From CAYGZM01 sp964354365 (GTDB lineage Bacteria; Planctomycetota; Phycisphaerae; Sedimentisphaerales; Anaerobacaceae): a stretch of DNA of 8,236 nt. Position numbers and translations under genes: made by a program. The notes beneath the pieces are model-generated. The model was not told where the DNA came from. It saw only the letters and a program-made list of their open reading frames with translations, and ran no database searches. Below, one piece after another: positions 1 through 5,967 of this stretch; position 1 is the stretch's first letter; each line of letters begins with the position of its first letter. The stretch covers positions 1 to 8,236 of the forward strand of contig CAYGZM010000162.1 of NCBI GenBank assembly GCA_964354365.1, written 5' to 3'.

Positions 1-902
1 AATGTCTGAACAGCAGGGTCGTCCCAGTCTGGTCCGGCTGGTGGATTCATCGGGTTATACGGTTTGCTCAGCCACAGATAATGTTCGATAATGTTCGGAT
101 TTGGAAAGTTGGGATCATTTGGATCAAGACCTGTTTTCCAACTCAGTACCTGATCCAGAGGGACTCCCCTTGCTCCATCTGCAGGAGATGGCTCGTGAGC
201 CTTAGTCGGAACACCTTCCATAACGTGCTTTATCTCTTCCTCCGATAGAACCTCGTTGTATATCCGGACATCGTCCAGCAAACCCGGAAAACGGTAACCA
301 CCAGCACCGGGCCGCTGGCCGAACGCAAAAACACCGCTTGTCCAGTCATTGATGGCCCGGTTGTCATGAGCGGCCTCCATGACTCCATTGATCCAGACTT
401 CCGCCCGTCCGGTTCCGCCTGCCGTCGACAGGGAAGACGTTAACGCCACGTGGTACCAGGTATCAGGAGTGGGGATTGTGGTACTGAGCGGATAGGTGCC
501 GCCGGATATATAGAAGTTGTTCGCCACCTGCCCGGTGCCACCGCCGGAGGGACCCAGAACAACTTCAAAATTGTCCGCACTTCCCATGATTCGGCCAATC
601 CCAGCTTTGCTGGGAGTCCAAGCGGTATCGAGCTTCATCCAGAACGTAACCGTAATATTCTTCAGGCCGGTTGTGTTAAAGGTAAAGGTAATATCACTGA
701 GGGCAGTCCCGTCAAAGGTTGCTGCCTGCCCGATCATTCCGGGCGCAAACCCGATGCCGCCGGTGCCATTCCATGTGCCCACAGAGTCATCGGTATCATT
801 CTCGAATTCCCAGTGGTGCACCAACTCAGCCTGAACAGCGCTGCACAACAACATCGAAAGCAGCACTACCCCGGGGAGCATTACCAAAAAGTGTTTTCTC
901 AT
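1..902 (-). CDS. Secreted LamG-domain (concanavalin-like jellyroll) protein, C-terminus beyond window edge
   Basis: The gene is open from its ATG at 902 to the left edge, so only the first 300 residues are visible. Residues 1-25 form a signal peptide (basic MRKH, a hydrophobic core, likely cleavage after AVQA). Residues 26-230 read as a LamG/concanavalin A-like jellyroll: it opens with LVHHWEFENDTDDSVG, then GQAATFDG, VTFWMK, TWYHVALT, EVWINGV, and closes with LLDDVRIYNEVLSEEEI, the usual end of this fold. From about 238 the segment SPADGARGVPLDQVLSW starts an Ig/fibronectin-like module often repeated in planctomycete surface proteins. The start is set by AAGGAGG at 910-916, seven bases upstream. 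Such proteins are thought to bind polysaccharide outside the cytoplasmic membrane; the ligand here is unknown. The start codon overlaps the stop of a short upstream ORF. Further repeats, a sorting signal or a catalytic domain could lie beyond the edge. Confidence 0.9.
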   Translation of the reverse strand, partial: MRKHFLVMLPGVVLLSMLLCSAVQAELVHHWEFENDTDDSVGTWNGTGGIGFAPGMIGQAATFDGTALSDITFTFNTTGLKNITVTFWMKLDTAWTPSKAGIGRIMGSADNFEVVLGPSGGGTGQVANNFYISGGTYPLSTTIPTPDTWYHVALTSSLSTAGGTGRAEVWINGVMEAAHDNRAINDWTSGVFAFGQRPGAGGYRFPGLLDDVRIYNEVLSEEEIKHVMEGVPTKAHEPSPADGARGVPLDQVLSWKTGLDPNDPNFPNPNIIEHYLWLSKPYNPMNPPAGPDWDDPAVQT

Positions 903-1000
903 GACTGTGCCTCCTTAAAGATGGGCGCCGCAGCAGCTCCAGACGACGCAGATGCGGTCACCGTGACAATAATAATTGAAACCATAAGACCTTTGAACAT
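899..1000 (-). CDS. 33-residue leader peptide, translationally coupled to the LamG gene
   Basis: A short ORF begins with ATG at 1000, six bases after a strong AAGGAGG site (1007-1013). It ends with TGA at 899-901, overlapping the LamG ATG as ATGA. The peptide begins MFKGLMVSIIIVTVTASASS, continues with an alanine-rich stretch (GAAAAP), and ends FKEAQS. That gives one hydrophobic segment of signal-peptide or small-membrane-peptide type. The good ribosome binding site, the frame kept open to the overlap, and a promoter at the right distance all suggest it is translated. The overlap predicts that ribosomes ending here feed the LamG start, although LamG also has its own AAGGAGG site, which lies inside the 3' end of this ORF. 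An in-frame ATG at 1006 is too close to the ribosome binding site to be favoured. I recognise no family. It could be a regulatory leader, a secreted micropeptide, or the remnant of an older signal sequence. Confidence 0.5.
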   Translation of the reverse strand: MFKGLMVSIIIVTVTASASSGAAAAPIFKEAQS

Positions 1001-1084
1001 GTCCATCCTCCTTATCAATATCATGCAAGCCCAGCAGGCCGCAAGCTGCGCAGTTCGCCCAGCCTCCGAGTCCTTCACCTAATT

Positions 1085-1113
1085 AGCATACCCGATTCGG
1101 CAAACAAATTCAA
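1085..1113 (-). promoter_or_regulatory. Sigma70-type promoter for the leader peptide and LamG gene
   Basis: Reading the minus strand, TTGAAT (1108-1113) and TATGCT (1085-1090) are separated by exactly 17 bases. An A-rich tract, interrupted by a C, lies just upstream of the -35 box (minus-strand A run, 1115-1129) and resembles an UP element. Transcription would start near 1078, leaving about 78 bases of untranslated leader before the 33-codon ORF. This is called by eye from consensus spacing only. Confidence 0.5.
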
Positions 1114-1326
1114 GTTTTTTTGTTTTTTTGCCTGCCCTTTGGGTCCTGGGTGTCGTGGCCCACAGCCGTGCAGAACGGATGGTCGGGGGACGGCAGAGGC
1201 TGCTGCGCGGCTGAAAAAGCTGCTTTATTGCACGGATAGGGTTAGAAATGAGCGAACGCTACCGGTCTTGCACCCGGAACAACAAGGGATTCACCGATGC
1301 GGAAGGGCAATCCGGCAACTTGCAGC

Positions 1327-1355
1327 TTGATTTCTGCGTTGCCATGCCGTAGAAT
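1327..1355 (+). promoter_or_regulatory. Candidate promoter of the pseudopilin gene
   Basis: TTGATT (1327-1332) and TAGAAT (1350-1355) are 17 bases apart, matching the sigma70 consensus at four and five of six positions. The start point would be near 1362, some 46 bases before the chosen pseudopilin ATG. Judged by eye only. Confidence 0.4.
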
Positions 1356-1407
1356 ACTGTCGTAGGCAAGATACAGGCTGTACGTAGTCCGATTAATGAG
1401 GTGCATT

Positions 1408-2112
1408 ATGGTTATCCGGGAATCGGGCAAAGGGTTCACCCTTGTAGAGTTGCTTGTAGTAATAGCGATTATTGCACTGTTGATGGCCATACTGATGCCT
1501 GCCCTGAACATGGCCAAGAAACAGGCCCAGGGCACCCGATGCCTGGCAAATATGAAACAGATAGGCTTGGCGGTGCATCTGTACGCCGACGATTACAACA
1601 GGAAAGTGCCTCGCGATGAAACCAATGGATTCTGGGCCATGCTGTTCATGCCCTATATCGGCGGGCTGAGCAGCAACGTTGCAGCGTACCACGAGGTGGA
1701 CATATACGACTGTGCCGCGTACCCCGACAAAGAGCAGACGGTGGATTACGTAATCAACGCTGCGGACCTCAAGTCGCCGACGCCGAACGTCGAGCAGCGG
1801 GGGGCGACGAGCCTGGACGCCTTTCCTCGTCACGGCACGACGATCTACCTGGCCGACTATGAGCACCATCCGAACTGGTCGCACATAAAGATAATTAGAA
1901 AGACGGACACGCCCGCTGAGTTGATAGACAAGCTCAAGTGGCTCGATGTATGGCATACTGCTCACCTTCCCAGCAGCGATACAGGGCGTCGAGTAGCCCG
2001 TGAGCGTCACGGGAGAAACGGAGTGAACTGCTTGTTTGTGGATGGGCATTCGGCCAAGATGGACTCGCTTGAGATCACGCCCTACGACTTCGGCCGCCCT
2101 GCCTCAGACTAA
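1408..2112 (+). CDS. Type II secretion/pilin-like protein: prepilin N-terminal methylation domain and H-Xn-DG C-terminus
   Basis: The product has 234 residues. After a short basic leader it carries GKG|FTLVELLVVIAIIALLMAI: the prepilin-peptidase site (cut after G9, glutamate at mature position 5) followed by the hydrophobic helix that anchors pseudopilins in the inner membrane and packs them into a pseudopilus. Next comes ARG/LYS-rich MAKKQAQGTRCLANMKQIG, usual in planctomycete members. Near the C-terminus, HGRNGVNCLFVDGH (from residue 201) matches the prepilin-processing-associated H-X9-DG signature, with ten residues between H and DG instead of nine. I start at 1408 because GAGGTG (1398-1403) precedes it. 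An in-frame ATG at 1396 would add four residues but has no ribosome binding site. Planctomycetes encode many such proteins, often beside secreted hydrolases; this one lies directly upstream of a secreted glycosidase-like gene. Whether it builds a secretion pseudopilus or a surface fibre is not clear from sequence. Confidence 0.9.
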   Translation: MVIRESGKGFTLVELLVVIAIIALLMAILMPALNMAKKQAQGTRCLANMKQIGLAVHLYADDYNRKVPRDETNGFWAMLFMPYIGGLSSNVAAYHEVDIYDCAAYPDKEQTVDYVINAADLKSPTPNVEQRGATSLDAFPRHGTTIYLADYEHHPNWSHIKIIRKTDTPAELIDKLKWLDVWHTAHLPSSDTGRRVARERHGRNGVNCLFVDGHSAKMDSLEITPYDFGRPASD

Positions 2113-2157
2113 CCATCTACACCTCGCTGATGTGATAGCAGCCTCGCAGGTCCGGCC

Positions 2158-2182
2158 GCAAATCTTTACAGCCTCGATTTGC
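2158..2182. repeat. Perfect 7-bp inverted repeat upstream of the DUF5060 gene promoter
   Basis: GCAAATC (2158-2164) and GATTTGC (2176-2182) are perfect inverted copies around an 11-base centre. The right arm ends four bases before a possible -35 box. No T-run follows, so an intrinsic terminator for the pseudopilin gene is unlikely; a regulator binding site is possible. The octamer CAGCCTCG also occurs twice here, at 2139-2146 and 2169-2176, exactly 30 bases apart. Confidence 0.35.
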
Positions 2183-2185
2183 AGC

Positions 2186-2215
2186 TTGCACCGTCAAGTC
2201 GTTATCGTGTACACT
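2186..2215 (+). promoter_or_regulatory. Weak candidate promoter of the DUF5060 gene
   Basis: TTGCAC (2186-2191) and TACACT (2210-2215) are 18 bases apart, each matching the sigma70 consensus at four of six positions. The resulting leader of about 42 bases would contain two copies of ATTCATAA (2233-2240 and 2246-2253), the second running into the ribosome binding site AAGGAG (2252-2257). Read-through from the pseudopilin gene, 151 bases upstream, is an alternative. Confidence 0.3.
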
Positions 2216-2263
2216 ATGCAGGTTGCTGTCAAATTCATAATCTGTATTCATAAGGAGTGCACT

Positions 2264-4069
2264 ATGAAGAAGCAATTAGTCAGCATCTGTGTTGTGTTGG
2301 CTGCTCTGACCGTGTTCCAGTCCGTCGCGACCGGGCAAATCAGTGGCGAATTGAAGAAATGGCATAAGGTTACACTGACCTTCGACGGCCCCAAGATCAG
2401 CGAGACCGCCGATCCAAACCCTTTCACGGACTATCGGCTCGACGTCACTTTTTCGCACGCAGAAAGCGGTAAGTCGTACCGGGTCCCCGGCTATTTCGCT
2501 GCGGACGGCGATGCAGCCAACACCTCGGCCGATACCGGCAACAAATGGCGCGTCCACTTCGCGCCCAGCCAGACCGGTGCGTGGAAGTACGCCGTTTCCT
2601 TTCGGAAGGGCAAAAACGTGGCTGTCAGTGAAGACAAGTCCGCAGGTGAGAGTGCCGGCTTCATGGACGGTCAAAGCGGGACCTTCACAATTGGCCCGAC
2701 CGACAAGACGGGGCGGGACTTCCGAGGTAAAGGACTGCTCCAGTACGTCGGCAAACACCACCTGCGTTTCGCCGAGACTGGGGAGTATTTCCTAAAATGC
2801 GGCGCCGATACCCCCGAGAACTTCCTGGCCTACAAGGATTTCGACGGCGATTTCAAGACCGACGGCCATAAAGACAACCTCATCAAGGACTGGGCCCCAC
2901 ATATCAAGGATTGGAGGCCCGGCGACCCAACCTGGCAGAACGGCAAGGGCAAGGGAATTATCGGTGCGGTCAACTACTTAGCCTCCGAGGGCATGAATGT
3001 CTTTTCGTTCTTGCCCATGAACATCGCCGGCGACGACCAGAATGTCTTCCCCTACCTTAACTACGACGAGCGTCTGTGGATGGATGTCTCGCGGCTGGAC
3101 CAGTGGGAGATTGTTTTCGAGCACGCCGACAAGCTGGGGATGTACCTGCACTTCAAGACGCTGGAGACCGAGAATGAGTTGCTGCTCGACAACGGGGATC
3201 TGGGTCCGCAGCGGAAGCTCTACTACCGAGAGCTGATCGCGCGGTTCAGCCATCATCTCGCTCTCAACTGGAATCTCGGCGAGGAGATAAACAACGCCTC
3301 GCACGATCAGAAGGTTGCTTGGGCCAATTACTTCTGGACGCAGGATCCGTATCAGCACCACATCGTCATTCACAACGGCGCCAACCACTACGACCTGCTG
3401 GGCAGCGCCTCGAACGTGACGGGGTTCTCCCTCCAGACGAGCCCCGGGTCGGTCTTCAGCGGGACCAAGAACTACATCGACCGGTCAGCCGCCGCGGGCA
3501 AGCCCTGGGTGGTCGCCTGGGACGAGACCAACTCGCCCGGCGACGGCGTCGTCACCGACGCCGAGGACTACTGGCACGACTCCGTCCGCGCGGGGATGTG
3601 GGGTCACATGATGGCCGGAGGCGCCGGGTGCGAGTACTATTTCGGATACGGCCACCCCCACTCCGACCTCACCTGCCAGGACTTCCGCAGCCGCGACCAC
3701 TGGTGGGACCTGGCCCGGTTCTGCCTCCAGTTCTTCAAGGACAACCAGGTCCCCTTCTGGGAGATGCAGAACGACGACGCCCTGACTTCCAGCACAGCGG
3801 ACCACTGCCTGCGCAAGACCGGCGAGGCCTACGTCTCCTATCTCCCCGGCGGCGGGACCACCAGCCTCAGCCTGTCGGGCGCCAGCGGGACCTACTCCGT
3901 CCGCTGGTTCGATCCGCGGAACGGAGTCGCCTTGAAGACGGGGTCGGTGACGAGCGTAAGCGGGGGAGGCACGGTGGGCCTCGGCAATCCGCCCTCGGAC
4001 TCGACGAAGGATTGGGTGATCCTGGTGAAACGCACCGACACCCCCACGACGCCGGACCGGCTGAAGTGA
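2264..4069 (+). CDS. Secreted DUF5060-domain glycoside hydrolase-like protein (TIM barrel plus C-terminal beta domain)
   Basis: The protein has 601 residues. The start at 2264 follows AAGGAG (2252-2257) by six bases and opens a clear signal peptide (MKKQLVSICVVLAALTVF, cleavage near residue 25). Although the frame is open further upstream, that part is not protein-like. Residues about 31-145 (KKWHKVTLTFDGP, TGAWKYAVSF, FTIGP) match the DUF5060 beta-sandwich found at the front of putative glycosidases. Residues about 155-500 fit a clan GH-A-like barrel: GLLQYVGKHHLRF, the alternating NVFSFLPMNIAGDD, LGMYLHFKTLETENE, then NWNLGEEIN (E340/E341) and WVVAWDE (D420/E421), plausible acid/base and nucleophile sites. 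Residues about 515-590 (AYVSYLPGGG, VRWFDPRNG) resemble the small beta domain called putative collagen-binding, common at the end of such enzymes. The substrate is unknown. No dockerin or sorting tail is visible. Third codon positions become much more G/C-rich from about 3300-3500 onward. Confidence 0.85.
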   Translation: MKKQLVSICVVLAALTVFQSVATGQISGELKKWHKVTLTFDGPKISETADPNPFTDYRLDVTFSHAESGKSYRVPGYFAADGDAANTSADTGNKWRVHFAPSQTGAWKYAVSFRKGKNVAVSEDKSAGESAGFMDGQSGTFTIGPTDKTGRDFRGKGLLQYVGKHHLRFAETGEYFLKCGADTPENFLAYKDFDGDFKTDGHKDNLIKDWAPHIKDWRPGDPTWQNGKGKGIIGAVNYLASEGMNVFSFLPMNIAGDDQNVFPYLNYDERLWMDVSRLDQWEIVFEHADKLGMYLHFKTLETENELLLDNGDLGPQRKLYYRELIARFSHHLALNWNLGEEINNASHDQKVAWANYFWTQDPYQHHIVIHNGANHYDLLGSASNVTGFSLQTSPGSVFSGTKNYIDRSAAAGKPWVVAWDETNSPGDGVVTDAEDYWHDSVRAGMWGHMMAGGAGCEYYFGYGHPHSDLTCQDFRSRDHWWDLARFCLQFFKDNQVPFWEMQNDDALTSSTADHCLRKTGEAYVSYLPGGGTTSLSLSGASGTYSVRWFDPRNGVALKTGSVTSVSGGGTVGLGNPPSDSTKDWVILVKRTDTPTTPDRLK

Positions 4070-4099
4070 TACTGGCCAAGGTGACCGCAGGATAGGACC

Positions 4100-4138
4100 A
4101 ACGCCGGTATCTCGCTTCCATAACCGGCGCCTGGCGTT
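4100..4138. repeat. Overlapping inverted repeats between the DUF5060 gene and the dehydrogenase operon
   Basis: Two alternative pairings share the left arm. CGCCGGT (4102-4108) pairs with ACCGGCG (4123-4129) around 14 bases, and AACGCC (4100-4105) pairs with GGCGTT (4133-4138). No T-run follows, so it is at best a weak terminator for the gene ending at 4069. It covers the candidate -35 box of the next operon and stops one base before its -10 box, so an operator is an equally good reading. Confidence 0.35.
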
Positions 4139-4144
4139 TATAAT
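4116..4144 (+). promoter_or_regulatory. Candidate promoter of the dehydrogenase-cyclase-kinase-transporter operon
   Basis: A perfect TATAAT lies at 4139-4144, with a poor -35 (TTCCAT, 4116-4121) at 17 bases. A weak -35 beside a perfect -10 is typical of activator-dependent promoters, which would suit a substrate-inducible catabolic operon. The leader would run about 75 bases to the first start codon. Confidence 0.4.
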
Positions 4145-4171
4145 CCCGCACGACGAGATCGGTATGGCCCC

Positions 4172-4192
4172 TGCGGCCTGATGACGGCCGCA
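4172..4192 (+). promoter_or_regulatory. GC-rich hairpin in the operon leader
   Basis: TGCGGCC (4172-4178) and GGCCGCA (4186-4192) form a perfect 7-bp stem around a 7-base loop, 22 bases before the ribosome binding site GAGAGG (4215-4220). No T-run follows. It could stabilise the message or bind a protein; no known riboswitch class is recognised. Confidence 0.3.
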
Positions 4193-4226
4193 ATATCGGC
4201 AATATCGACGGCAAGAGAGGCGCCAG

Positions 4227-5285
4227 ATGAGTATGAGCAAGTACAAAATAGCAGTCATACCCGGCGACGGCATCGGGTCCGAGATTATTCCGGCCGGGAT
4301 CGCCGTTCTCGATGCAGCGGCCGGCAAATTCGGATTCGAGCTTGCATACGAGAACTTCCCCTATGGCGCGGGTTACTACAAGGATACCGGCGAGTTCATG
4401 CCGGACCACGCACTGGAGACTCTCAAGGGTTTCGATGCGCTGTACTTCGGCGCGGTGGGGCTGCCCGACGTCGACGACACCCTGCCGGCGAAGTTGTTTA
4501 CGTTCAAGGTCCGCGTTAGTTTTGATCAGTATGTCAACTATCGCCCGGCAAGGCTTTTGCCAGGTGTGCCCGGACCGCTCAAGGGCAAATCGCCCAAAGA
4601 TATCGACCTGGTCGTCATACGCGAGAACACCGAAGGCGAGTTCGTCCAGTCGGGTGGCTTCATTCGCGAGGATTTCGCCGACGGCATGGCGACGGATACG
4701 AGCGTGTTCACCCGCAAGGGAATCGAGCGAATCGCGCACTACAGCTTCCAACTCGCCCGGAAACGCCGCAACAAGGTGACCAACGTCACCAAATCCAACA
4801 CGCTCATCCACAGCCTGGCTTACTGGGATCGTGTCATTGAAGAGGTCCGCCAATCGTATCGCGACGTCGAGTATCAGAAGATGTATGTCGATAACGCCTC
4901 GGCCAACTTCGTTCTGCATCCCGAGAAATTCGACGTTATCGTGACGACCAACTTCATCGGCGACATACTCAGCGACCTCGGCGGGGCGATCATGGGCAGC
5001 CTGGGCCTGGGGCCGAGCGGCAATATAAACCCGGAGAAGAGGTACCCTTCGATGTTCGAGCCGATTCACGGCTCGGCCCCCGACATAGCCGGGCAGGGTA
5101 TCGCAAATCCGGTCGGTGCGATATGGTCCGGCGCGCTGATGCTCGATCATCTGGGAGAACCGAAGGCCGCCGCCGACATTGTCCGGGCCATCGAGGCCAC
5201 AATCCAGCAAGGAGTGCTGCCCGCGGACCTGGGCGGCTCGGCCAAGACCATGGAAATCGCTGAGGCTGTGATCAGCAACCTATAG
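4227..5285 (+). CDS. Isocitrate/isopropylmalate dehydrogenase-family oxidative decarboxylase, closest to tartrate/D-malate dehydrogenase
   Basis: The product has 352 residues, the usual family length, and starts six bases after GAGAGG (4215-4220). These enzymes use NAD and a divalent metal to oxidise a 2-hydroxy acid and remove the beta-carboxylate. Visible signatures are IAVIPGDGIGSE (8-19), the substrate arginines R96, R106 (VNYRPARLLPGVPGP) and R132 (RENTEGE), the catalytic lysine K189 (VTKSN), metal-binding D222, D246 and D250 (GDILSDLGG), and HGSAPDIAGQGIANP (281-295), whose D286 fits NAD rather than NADP preference. The pattern FDQYVNYRPARLLPGVP and SVFTRKGIERI are closer to D-malate/tartrate dehydrogenase than to LeuB, and no leucine-pathway gene is nearby. 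The oddity is F139 where the family has its catalytic tyrosine (Y160 of E. coli isocitrate dehydrogenase, Y139 of Thermus isopropylmalate dehydrogenase). The gene heads an apparent acid-sugar operon, so a tetronate phosphate or related acid may be its substrate. That is inference. Confidence 0.88.
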   Translation: MSMSKYKIAVIPGDGIGSEIIPAGIAVLDAAAGKFGFELAYENFPYGAGYYKDTGEFMPDHALETLKGFDALYFGAVGLPDVDDTLPAKLFTFKVRVSFDQYVNYRPARLLPGVPGPLKGKSPKDIDLVVIRENTEGEFVQSGGFIREDFADGMATDTSVFTRKGIERIAHYSFQLARKRRNKVTNVTKSNTLIHSLAYWDRVIEEVRQSYRDVEYQKMYVDNASANFVLHPEKFDVIVTTNFIGDILSDLGGAIMGSLGLGPSGNINPEKRYPSMFEPIHGSAPDIAGQGIANPVGAIWSGALMLDHLGEPKAAADIVRAIEATIQQGVLPADLGGSAKTMEIAEAVISNL

Positions 5286-5301
5286 AATACACAGGCAGAC
5301 T

Positions 5302-5940
5302 ATGTCACGGATCATTGACTTGACATTACCCCTCTCCGATGGCGACAGAGGTGTCTTGATCACGCAGGCGCGACGGCTGGAGACCAACGGCTGGAATGCA
5401 ACAACGCTGAGCCTGTACTCGCACTGCGGCACGCACATGGATGCCCCAGTTCATTTCGGCGTCGGCGCCGATACGATTGATACATTAGCCGTGGACAAGC
5501 TTGTCGGCCCTGCGTGGGTGGTCAATCTGTGTCAGATTGCTCCGCGAGCGTTAATCGAAGTCGGTAACGTCGAGAACGCCTGCAAAAATCTCGTCGCCGG
5601 GGACAGTCTGCTGATTCGCACGGACTGGAGCAAGCACTACGGCCGGGAGCGTTATCGCGATGAGTTGCCGAGGGTCAGCGAAGGGCTGGCTCGATGGTGC
5701 GTGCAGAAGAAGGTCAGAATGTTGGGGGTCGAGCCGCCTTCGGTGGCGGATGTCAAAAATCTGCAGGAATTGACTACGATTCACCGCATCCTTTTCGAAG
5801 GCGGAGTGATCGTTGTCGAGGGCCTTGCCAATCTGTCGGCCCTGACGAAACCGAAAGTGACCTTCATTGCGCTGCCGCTTAGGATTACGGCAGGCGACGG
5901 CGCACCCGCGCGGGCTATTGCCATCGAGGACGACGATTAG
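5302..5940 (+). CDS. Cyclase/kynurenine formamidase-fold metal-dependent hydrolase
   Basis: The protein has 212 residues, normal for the family, and starts 16 bases after the dehydrogenase stop with only a weak AGG (5293-5295) before it. The metal site is clear: HCGTHMDAPVHF gives H41, H45 and D47 of the HxGTHxDxPxHF signature, with H161 and E173 (HRILFEGGVIVVEGLANLS) completing it. GVEPPSVAD (142-150) replaces the more usual GIDxPSVD loop. Known relatives hydrolyse N-formylkynurenine, isatin or small cyclic amides and esters. Tryptophan-degradation genes are absent here, so the neighbours point elsewhere. Within an acid-sugar operon, opening a lactone or hydrolysing an ester or amide of the acid is the natural guess, but there is no direct evidence for it. 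Fold and metal site are secure; the substrate is not. Confidence 0.85.
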   Translation: MSRIIDLTLPLSDGDRGVLITQARRLETNGWNATTLSLYSHCGTHMDAPVHFGVGADTIDTLAVDKLVGPAWVVNLCQIAPRALIEVGNVENACKNLVAGDSLLIRTDWSKHYGRERYRDELPRVSEGLARWCVQKKVRMLGVEPPSVADVKNLQELTTIHRILFEGGVIVVEGLANLSALTKPKVTFIALPLRITAGDGAPARAIAIEDDD

Positions 5941-5967
5941 GCGGACAGCGTTTTGGATAGAGCCCGA

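Larger units (their letters stand above)
1001..1407. other. Divergent intergenic region between leader ORF and pseudopilin gene
   Basis: This stretch separates the minus-strand LamG unit from the plus-strand genes. It holds the minus-strand leader and ribosome binding site (1007-1078), the minus-strand promoter (1085-1113), T-rich runs on the plus strand (1115-1129) and a plus-strand promoter (1327-1355). Between about 1132 and 1326 I see no convincing gene, RNA or repeat. Short open frames there show no family signature and lack ribosome binding sites. Confidence 0.6.

Noticed and set aside
450..1082. 210-codon open frame on the plus strand at the left side
   Set aside because: It is antisense to the LamG gene, which has a signal peptide, a ribosome binding site and clear jellyroll motifs.
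1115..1129. T-runs on the plus strand as an intrinsic terminator
   Set aside because: No plus-strand gene precedes them and no stem abuts them. On the minus strand they are an A-rich tract upstream of a -35 box, which fits a promoter better.
1393..2049. 218-codon open frame on the minus strand
   Set aside because: It is antisense to the pseudopilin gene; no motif or ribosome binding site supports it.
2036..2263. Upstream extension of the DUF5060 reading frame
   Set aside because: It would overlap the pseudopilin gene and place 76 non-conserved residues before an obvious signal peptide that has its own AAGGAG site.
3319..4095. 258-codon plus-strand frame inside the DUF5060 gene
   Set aside because: It is arginine/proline-rich and out of frame with a conserved protein; a by-product of high GC3.
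3867..5210. 447-codon open frame on the minus strand opposite the dehydrogenase gene
   Set aside because: It is antisense to a well-recognised enzyme, has no family motifs or ribosome binding site, and arises from the strong G/C third-position bias of the sense gene.
4227..5285. Annotation as LeuB (3-isopropylmalate dehydrogenase) or Icd
   Set aside because: The substrate-loop pattern is nearer to tartrate/D-malate dehydrogenase, no leucine or TCA genes are adjacent, and the catalytic tyrosine is missing. A specific gene name would overstate the evidence.
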